Origin: Oscillospiraceae bacterium
GTDB lineage: Bacteria > Bacillota > Clostridia > Oscillospirales > Ruminococcaceae
Length of the DNA stretch: 6,264 bases
Assembly: GCA_902798675.1 (NCBI GenBank)
Contig: CADBXQ010000073.1
Location: 1 to 6,264, forward strand
Direction of reading: 5' to 3'
Shown here: one piece after another, positions 1 to 4,740 of the stretch
How positions within the stretch are numbered: the stretch's first letter is position 1
Layout of the letters: every line of letters begins with the position of its first letter
Notes under the pieces: model-generated
The model's input: the letters and a program-made list of their open reading frames with translations, nothing else
Database searches by the model: none
What the model was told of the DNA's origin: nothing
Translations under genes and position numbers: made by a program

Positions 1-2010
1 ATTTATGATGAAAACGGCGAAGCGGCCCCTCTTTGCTCGAGAAGAATGGCTAATTTCATAAATATTTCAAACAAATCACTTCTAGAAATAAATCAAGGAG
101 CAACAATCCAAAATGTCTACAGAAATTGTAAAGATTGCCACGCAATATATCTTCAGGATGAAGGCGGCGTTATAATAAATGGCGGATTAATCATTAGATG
201 TAAAAACATAAATTCAAGTTGCGATTATAATAACTATGGAGGAGCAATATGCGCAACCGATAGAAGTTCTGTTAAAATGATTATCGGATCTATAGTAGAC
301 TGCGTTGTTATCAACAAAAACAATTCCTGCGGCGGAGCAATGTATATTGGTCCTAACGCAACATTGGTCCTTAAGGGCGGAATCATTTCCGGCTGTCTAT
401 CATCATTCAGAGGCGATGCGATTTATTTTGCAGGACTTGATCCTAAAGACTATAATGTCGTTTTGCCCGGCAATGGCTTAACAATAACAATTCCTTTAAC
501 CGATGGCAAAAACAGTCGAAACTCTGATGCAAGAATAGTTGGATATCAAGGAATATTTAAAGTAAGTCTCGGCAATAGATCTGCAAAAGCAAGCGATTTT
601 CTATACTATGAGCTAAATGTTGATTTGAATGGCGGCTCAAGCGCTAATTGCGACCCTTCTCTAACAGCAATATATATCCGTAAAGATGCTGTCAAAAATT
701 CTGGTGGTCCTTTTGTTTCAAAATATCTTCCAACTGATTTGACAAAAGATGGCGTTGCGCTCACTGGCTGGGAATGTGATTGCATGGAAGTTGTTAAAAA
801 CGCAACTATCTTCAGCTTCCTGGAAAATGAAAACAGCACTTCGACTAAAATTCTAAAGGCAAGATATGATAAAGGCGAGGAACATGTTTCAAACTATTGG
901 GAGCTTCAACATGCTATATATCACGCCCAAGGAACAAAGACAATATTTTTAGATTGTAATATAGATATAAATGATGATATTGACGAAATTGGAAAACACA
1001 TATATAAAGACGCTGCAAACGTGACTGATTCTCAAGGAAAGAGTCTATATCCAAATGCGCAAAAGGGATATTGCCTGTCGGATAACAGTTTGCAGACAAA
1101 TAGGCAAATAACAATTAAATCATCCGGAACCGACTTGTTTAGAATAAAAAACCAGAAAAAACATTCAGGACTTCTTGCCATGCGAGGCGGAATCATTAGA
1201 TTTGAAAATGTTATAATTGATGGAGGTGGAGATGAATTTGCCAGAAATGTAAGCTTTATAAATGCTTCAAAATACTCAGAAATAGAGTTTGGCCAAGGAG
1301 CAACTGTTCAAAATGTTAAAGCTTCCGGAACAGCTTATGTGATATGCCTCAATAAATCTGTCTTGATTTTGGGAGATAATAGCTTCATCACTGACTGTTC
1401 TGGAGCAGTTGCAGGCGCAGTATATGCGGCTGATTCAAGCGAGGTGACTTTGAAAGGAGGAAAAATTGTAGGCTGCAAATCCAGAAAAAATGGCGGCGCG
1501 ATATGTGTTTTGAATTCGAAACTAAACTTGGAAATAGGGGGAATATTAGGCTGCTCGGCGAAGGAAAAGGGAGATGCGATATACTTTGATGGAGATGATA
1601 GTGACTATAATGTTGCAAAACCGGGAAAAGATCTAGAAATTCGCATATCATTAAAAGACAATTCTCATAATTCTAATGCCAAAGTTTTGGGATATTGGGG
1701 AATATATAAAAAAGGCATTTCGGCAAGCGAAAGTCGCAGACCTGAATACTATGAGATTAAAATTGTTGACGCAGATAGTGGCCAACATATAGATTCTATA
1801 TATATTGACCTCAATGATCTAAAAATCAATGGAGGAAACATTAAAATAATGCCATATCTTCAAAAAACTCTGGCAAATGAAAGCGTCCAATCAGTTAAAT
1901 GGATTTATCATAATGGCACGAATGAGAAGGAGGTTGATTCCGAGACCACATTAGCCACAATACGTGGGCCAATAACTGTAACAATCAAAAAAGTTAAAGC
2001 CATAAACTAA
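1..2010 (+). CDS. Beta-helix surface protein with two tandem modules (5' partial)
   Basis: The frame is open from base 1 and ends at TAA 2008-2010, so the true start lies left of the window. The ATG at 46 has no spaced Shine-Dalgarno, and the codons before it align with the same stretch of the protein's second module, so that Met is internal. Numbering from it, module 1 runs to about 187 with coils at Cys52/GGAIC65-69, Cys86/GGAMY96-100 and Cys117/GDAIYF123-128. A linker at about 188-276 (VDLNGGSS, then LTGWECD, then KILKARYDKG) resembles an InlB B-repeat. Module 2 (about 280-570) opens with a strand lead-in ending TIFLDCNIDI, then has coils at Cys451, Cys477 and Cys503, exactly 26 residues apart. 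A cap (NSHNSNAKVLGYWGIYK) and a C-terminal domain (570-654) follow. Known families with such coils are right-handed beta-helix adhesins; a surface role is inferred. There is no sortase motif or C-terminal membrane segment. The exact function is unknown. Confidence 0.85.
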   Translation: MYDENGEAAPLCSRRMANFINISNKSLLEINQGATIQNVYRNCKDCHAIYLQDEGGVIINGGLIIRCKNINSSCDYNNYGGAICATDRSSVKMIIGSIVDCVVINKNNSCGGAMYIGPNATLVLKGGIISGCLSSFRGDAIYFAGLDPKDYNVVLPGNGLTITIPLTDGKNSRNSDARIVGYQGIFKVSLGNRSAKASDFLYYELNVDLNGGSSANCDPSLTAIYIRKDAVKNSGGPFVSKYLPTDLTKDGVALTGWECDCMEVVKNATIFSFLENENSTSTKILKARYDKGEEHVSNYWELQHAIYHAQGTKTIFLDCNIDINDDIDEIGKHIYKDAANVTDSQGKSLYPNAQKGYCLSDNSLQTNRQITIKSSGTDLFRIKNQKKHSGLLAMRGGIIRFENVIIDGGGDEFARNVSFINASKYSEIEFGQGATVQNVKASGTAYVICLNKSVLILGDNSFITDCSGAVAGAVYAADSSEVTLKGGKIVGCKSRKNGGAICVLNSKLNLEIGGILGCSAKEKGDAIYFDGDDSDYNVAKPGKDLEIRISLKDNSHNSNAKVLGYWGIYKKGISASESRRPEYYEIKIVDADSGQHIDSIYIDLNDLKINGGNIKIMPYLQKTLANESVQSVKWIYHNGTNEKEVDSETTLATIRGPITVTIKKVKAIN

Positions 2011-2047
2011 TCATATGATAAAATATTCGTTTGTTTAAATTTTAAAA

Positions 2048-2106
2048 CAGGCTGTCTTGGTTTAATTTCCCAAAAGACAGCCTGCTATTTATCAATATAA
2101 TTTTTT
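2048..2106 (+). terminator. Intrinsic terminator after the first surface-protein gene
   Basis: CAGGCTGTCTT (2048-2058) pairs perfectly over 11 bp with AAGACAGCCTG (2074-2084). The inner TTGG/CCAA can add pairs across a small bulge. The stem begins 38 bases after the stop codon. The T-rich tail is not immediate: CTATTTATCAATATAA comes before TTTTTT at 2101-2106, so termination may be less efficient than at the second gene. Confidence 0.75.
2074..2101 (+). promoter_or_regulatory. Possible sigma-A-type promoter for the second gene
   Basis: A perfect TATAAT lies at 2096-2101. Sixteen bases upstream is AAGACA (2074-2079), which matches 4 of 6 bases of TTGACA. The start point would fall near 2108, leaving a leader of about 44 bases before the ATG at 2152. 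The -35 box would lie inside the 3' arm of the preceding terminator. AT-rich DNA gives TATAAT often, so this is a moderate call. Confidence 0.4.
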
Positions 2107-2136
2107 AGTATGGTTTATTCAAATGTTTATTTTTGG

Positions 2137-2144
2137 AAAGGAAG
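2137..2144 (+). promoter_or_regulatory. Ribosome binding site that fixes the start at 2152
   Basis: AAAGGAAG ends 7 bases before the ATG at 2152, which is ideal spacing. The in-frame ATG at 2110 has no such site and lies almost on the predicted transcription start. Starting at 2152 also puts a normal signal peptide at the N-terminus. These three points together decide the start. Confidence 0.8.
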
Positions 2145-2151
2145 TTTTTTA

Positions 2152-3633
2152 ATGAAAGCTAATATGGGATTGGATTTTGAGGGCATTTTAAAAAAAGGAA
2201 TTTGCGGATTAATTTGTTTTTTGATGATTTTAGCAGCAACTTCTCTTTGGAGCCTTTTTAGTTTTGATGCTTTTGGCTTGGGCGAAAAAACAATTGAGGT
2301 TCATTTGAGCAATGACTTTAAAAAAGCAAAAGAGAAATTTAATGAAAAGTTGCGCGACGAACCTCTTAAGCAAGCTAGCGTTGTTAACATAATATTAGAC
2401 CAAGACATTGAGATAAACTATAACTCTAATTTTTCAAAAATTACTGGCATGGGAAATGGCTATTTGTTTGACTTTTCAAGTAATAAATTTAAAGATAAAA
2501 CAATAAATATTAAGTCAAGCGGCAAAAATGTCTTTAAAATAAAAAATAAAAACCAAAACATTGGCTTTTTAAACGCAAAGGGTTGTACTGTTAACCTGGA
2601 AAACGTTTCGGTTGTTGGAGGGGCGGCCTATAAAGGAGAATATAAAATTCCATGCGCCAGAGTTAGGGTTGATAGTGAATGCGTCGATTTAAACAGAGAT
2701 TTTATAAATCTTTTTGACAATTGCGTTTTAAATTTAAACAATTTGTCAGAAATAAAAGATGTGTATATATCCAACGCGAAATATCATGTTATCAATTTAA
2801 ATGACAGTCAAATAAACATGAATGGTGGAGGAGTGAGCGGATGTCGAATAGAGTCTGAATATGGTTGTCCTGCTGGAGGAGCGGTGTATGCTGACAATCA
2901 AAGTTCAGTGGTTCTGAATTCCTCAGGATATATTACTAAATGTAGTTTATACCAGTCTGATTCGGCAAAAGGCGGCGCGGTTTGCCTTGATAATGGAAGC
3001 ATGTTAGAAATTAAAAGCGGCGGAAGAATTGACAATTGCTGTGTTGCGGCTGACTGGGCAGTTGGAGGAGCGATATCAGCAGAACACAAAAGCACAGTTA
3101 TCATGGAAAATGGAAGCTTGATCAATCGCTGCAGCGCGCTTGGCAGGGCTTCTTGCGCAGGAGCTATTTTTGTTGATGTTGGATCCTGCCTTGATTTAAG
3201 GGGCGGTGAAATTTCAGATTGCCAGGCCAAGGAATATGGCGATGCAATTTACTTTGCTGGCAACGGAGAATTTAAGCTAGCTTCTCCGGGCGGTTCGCTG
3301 CAAATCAAACTCCCGCAAGGTTTGGATAATTCCCACAATTCAGATATTAGCGCTGTGTGGGGCTATCAGGGTATATATAAATATGGCGTTTCTTTAAAGG
3401 CCGACGCTAAAGACGTTTCGTTTTATAAAATTCCAGTTGAATTTAATTTTAAAACCGAGCTAGTTGTTGACAAAAAATTTGCAGACAAATCTATGCTCAA
3501 TTTCATTGACAGGGATATGAAAAAGTTTGATTTTTCTGGTGTAAAATGGAAATATACCGATATAAATGGAAATGTTAATGAAATTGATGATCAAACAAAG
3601 GTTTCGGATTTTGCTGTTTTTGCGAAAAAGTGA
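2152..3633 (+). CDS. Secreted beta-helix surface protein, one module
   Basis: This complete gene encodes 493 residues. Residues 1-15 carry Lys14-Lys15, followed by a hydrophobic stretch at 16-38, giving an export signal; cleavage is plausible near A40-F-G42. A lead-in region (about 50-160) contains INIKSSGKNVFKIKN and matches the second module of the upstream gene. Coils follow with Cys at 231, 264, 296, 327 and 357. Each Cys is followed 6-12 residues later by GGAVY, GGAVC, GGAIS, AGAIF or GDAIYF, giving a period of 30-33 residues. The cap at about 380-410 (DNSHNSD, then GYQGIYK) ends the helix. The C-terminal domain (about 425-493) shares VKW-x-Y and a following acidic E-x-D pattern with the upstream protein. 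It is a paralog of that gene, arranged head to tail, with its own likely promoter and terminator. No LPXTG, GW, LysM or autotransporter barrel is visible, so cell attachment is unexplained. The family resemblance is to Pmp-like/beta-helix adhesins; the ligand is unknown. Confidence 0.88.
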   Translation: MKANMGLDFEGILKKGICGLICFLMILAATSLWSLFSFDAFGLGEKTIEVHLSNDFKKAKEKFNEKLRDEPLKQASVVNIILDQDIEINYNSNFSKITGMGNGYLFDFSSNKFKDKTINIKSSGKNVFKIKNKNQNIGFLNAKGCTVNLENVSVVGGAAYKGEYKIPCARVRVDSECVDLNRDFINLFDNCVLNLNNLSEIKDVYISNAKYHVINLNDSQINMNGGGVSGCRIESEYGCPAGGAVYADNQSSVVLNSSGYITKCSLYQSDSAKGGAVCLDNGSMLEIKSGGRIDNCCVAADWAVGGAISAEHKSTVIMENGSLINRCSALGRASCAGAIFVDVGSCLDLRGGEISDCQAKEYGDAIYFAGNGEFKLASPGGSLQIKLPQGLDNSHNSDISAVWGYQGIYKYGVSLKADAKDVSFYKIPVEFNFKTELVVDKKFADKSMLNFIDRDMKKFDFSGVKWKYTDINGNVNEIDDQTKVSDFAVFAKK

Positions 3634-3650
3634 TTTAAAATTTTAAGCTC

Positions 3651-3682
3651 AAAAGCATTAGCAAGTTTGGCTAGTGCTTTTT
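3651..3682 (+). terminator. Strong intrinsic terminator after the second gene
   Basis: AAAAGCATTAGC (3651-3662) pairs with GCTAGTGCTTTT (3670-3681) over 12 positions with one T-G wobble. The loop is 7 bases, and the stem runs straight into TTTTT (3678-3682). It lies 17 bases after the TGA stop. Confidence 0.85.
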
Positions 3683-3750
3683 ATATGTTACAGAAATCAA
3701 AGTTTACATTAAGTATTATTTTGTTGGGTTATATTTGTCTCCTTTAATTC

Positions 3751-3784
3751 TTTTTTGAAAATATGAGAATCTTTGTTCAAAAAA
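3751..3784. repeat. AT-rich perfect 9-bp inverted repeat
   Basis: TTTTTTGAA (3751-3759) is the reverse complement of TTCAAAAAA (3776-3784), with a 16-base loop. It sits between the second gene's terminator and the larger inverted-repeat element. The rest of 3683-3798 is AT-rich and shows no gene. The hairpin is weak and its role is unknown. Confidence 0.4.
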
Positions 3785-3798
3785 CTCGTCTCTTTCCA

Positions 3799-3858
3799 AA
3801 TATCCTCAATTGCTCTTAAAAAAACAATGCAAAAGTTGGGTAAGCGCCGCCATCTCAC
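3799..3858 (+). repeat. Left inverted-repeat arm
   Basis: This arm starts AATATC, includes an A7 run followed by CAATGCAAAA, and ends CGCCGCCATCTCAC. Similarity to the right arm falls to near background outside 3799, which suggests the outer edge is close to that point. Confidence 0.7.
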
Positions 3859-3868
3859 AACGGGCTTG

Positions 3869-4134
3869 GATATTAAAACTTTTTCGGCTGCTAAGTCCCT
3901 TTGAAAGCGTCTGTGACAAGTGGTAGGCTGGCGTCCTCGAGCCTGCCCGCCAACAACTGCATGTAATATTAAAACCCCACTCAAGAGCAAGTCAAGTTGA
4001 AAGCATCCGTGAAAAGTGGTAGGCTGGCGTCCTCGAGCCTGTTTGCAAACAACTGCATGTGATATTAAAACTTTCTCAAGGGCAAGTCAAGTTGAAAGCG
4101 TCCGTGGTAAGTGGTAGGGTTAGCATCCTTGAGA
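3869..4134. repeat. Tandem 95-bp repeat, about 2.7 copies
   Basis: Unit 1 (3901-3996) and unit 2 (3997-4091) both begin TTGAAAGC and are nearly 90% identical, sharing an unbroken 28-bp run (3918-3945 and 4014-4041) that contains CTCGAG. A partial unit precedes them (3869-3900, starting GATATTAAAAC), and a diverged partial unit follows (4092 to about 4134). Inside each full unit AGGCT and AGCCT can form a short hairpin. There are no unique spacers, so this is not a CRISPR array. Confidence 0.85.
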
Positions 4135-4219
4135 GAGGTCACGCTTTTTTGACCTTAGCTTGTCATTGGCACTTGAACAAAGGGCGTATTTTAAATTAGA
4201 TTGAATTGCATGGTTTATG

Positions 4220-4279
4220 GTGAGATGGCGGCGTCCATTCAATTTTTGCATTGTTTTTTAAAATGAAATTGATGATATT
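4220..4279 (-). repeat. Right inverted-repeat arm
   Basis: This is the reverse-complement partner of the left arm. It opens with GTGAGATGGCGGCG (4220-4233) and ends GATATT (4274-4279). A smaller inverted pair, ATTGAAT (4200-4206) and ATTCAAT (4237-4243), flanks its inner edge. Confidence 0.7.
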
Positions 4280-4355
4280 ATAATTTATTGAATTTTTAAT
4301 CAAAAAGTTGGATATTTTAAGAATGGGGTTACTGGAACAAATATAACTCAAGCAC

Positions 4356-4398
4356 AAAAACAACAAGCGTCAGCTTTCCGTTTGAGCTGGAGCTTGTT
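4356..4398 (-). terminator. Intrinsic terminator of the leftward surface-protein gene
   Basis: Arms 4385-4398 and 4362-4375 pair at 12 of 14 positions around a 9-base loop (4376-4384). Read on the - strand, the stem is followed by GTTTTTG (complement of 4355-4361). The stem begins 25 bases past the stop at 4423-4425. This position fits the frame-corrected end of the gene, not the premature stop at 4680. The + strand side has only TTTTAAATTT, so rightward termination would be weaker. Confidence 0.75.
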
Positions 4399-4422
4399 TT
4401 AAATTTAAGCGAAATTTTAAAC

Positions 4423-4740
4423 CTATGTTTTGGGTGAATAAAAAGCTGTGATAAAGATTACGTTTTCCTTTCCGTCATATACAGCGCTTGAAACCAAATC
4501 TTTCCACGTCGGTTTATTCTTTACATCATATTTATGCTCACAGTATGCACCATATCTCCATTCTTTCAAATCAAAACCCTCTACTGGTGTGTTAGAAAAG
4601 ATCGATTTAGCTTCATCACTCAAAGATTTACCTTTGTCATCGGAAGTATAGGATGTCTCGTACGAATAAGATATATTAGTTACTGTATCATGTCTATATT
4701 TAATTTTATATGTCTTCGGAGTGTAGACAGCTTTGATTCT
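4423..4740 (-). pseudogene. Out-of-frame C-terminal end of the same surface protein
   Basis: This frame is open from just after a TAA (4743-4741) to TAG at 4425-4423. It reads AVYTPKTYKIKYRHD, then SLSDEAKSIFSNTPVEGF, and ends VIFITAFYSPKT. TYKIKY matches the domain starts EYTIKY and LYTIQY of the upstream part, and PTWKDL near its end matches PTDWKDL in the second domain. It is therefore the fourth B-repeat-like domain, reached by re-reading one base somewhere in 4731-4742. Restoring one A in the AAA run at 4732-4734 would give FKESK-AVYTPK without a break. No ribosome binding site or plausible start supports separate translation. The cause may be a real one-base deletion, phase switching or a sequencing error. 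Confidence 0.8.

Larger units (their letters stand above)
3799..4279. mobile_element. Non-coding element bounded by 60-bp inverted repeats (MITE-like, or structured RNA locus)
   Basis: Bases 3799-3858 align without gaps to the reverse complement of 4220-4279, with 49 of 60 identical by my count. The match includes a perfect 14-bp inner block (CGCCGCCATCTCAC at 3845-3858) and a perfect 16-bp block (AAAAAACAATGCAAAA). Symmetry may continue inward: CCCTTTG (3897-3903) and TGACAAG (3914-3920) have inverted counterparts at 4178-4184 and 4159-4165 with similar spacing. The interior is filled by a tandem 95-bp repeat and has no credible reading frame. It lies between the terminators of convergent genes, a tolerant site for an insertion. 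No clear target duplication is visible at either end. Outside it, 4280-4361 shows nothing recognisable. A MITE, a dispersed genomic repeat or a large structured RNA all remain possible. Confidence 0.55.

Noticed and set aside
46..48. ATG as the true start of the first gene
   Set aside because: The frame is open to base 1, the codons before it align with the second module, and there is no properly spaced Shine-Dalgarno.
2110..2112. In-frame ATG upstream of the second gene
   Set aside because: It lacks a ribosome binding site and lies at the likely transcription start; 2152 has AAAGGAAG at 7 bases and begins a normal signal peptide.
1..3633. Chlamydia-type Pmp or classical autotransporter
   Set aside because: The GGA-I-Y coils are similar, but the C-termini are short and soluble with no beta-barrel, and the B-repeat-like linker points to a different kind of surface protein.
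3709..3990. Possible 93-residue gene on the - strand
   Set aside because: It runs through the left inverted-repeat arm and the first tandem repeat unit, has no ribosome binding site, and its sequence follows the repeat structure and not any protein pattern I recognise.
3869..4134. CRISPR array
   Set aside because: Units are about 95 bp, contiguous, and have no unique spacers.
3799..4279. Evidence from wobble pairs that the arms form an RNA stem on one strand
   Set aside because: Of 11 arm differences, 4 give G-U pairs in a + transcript and 3 in a - transcript, so there is no strand preference.
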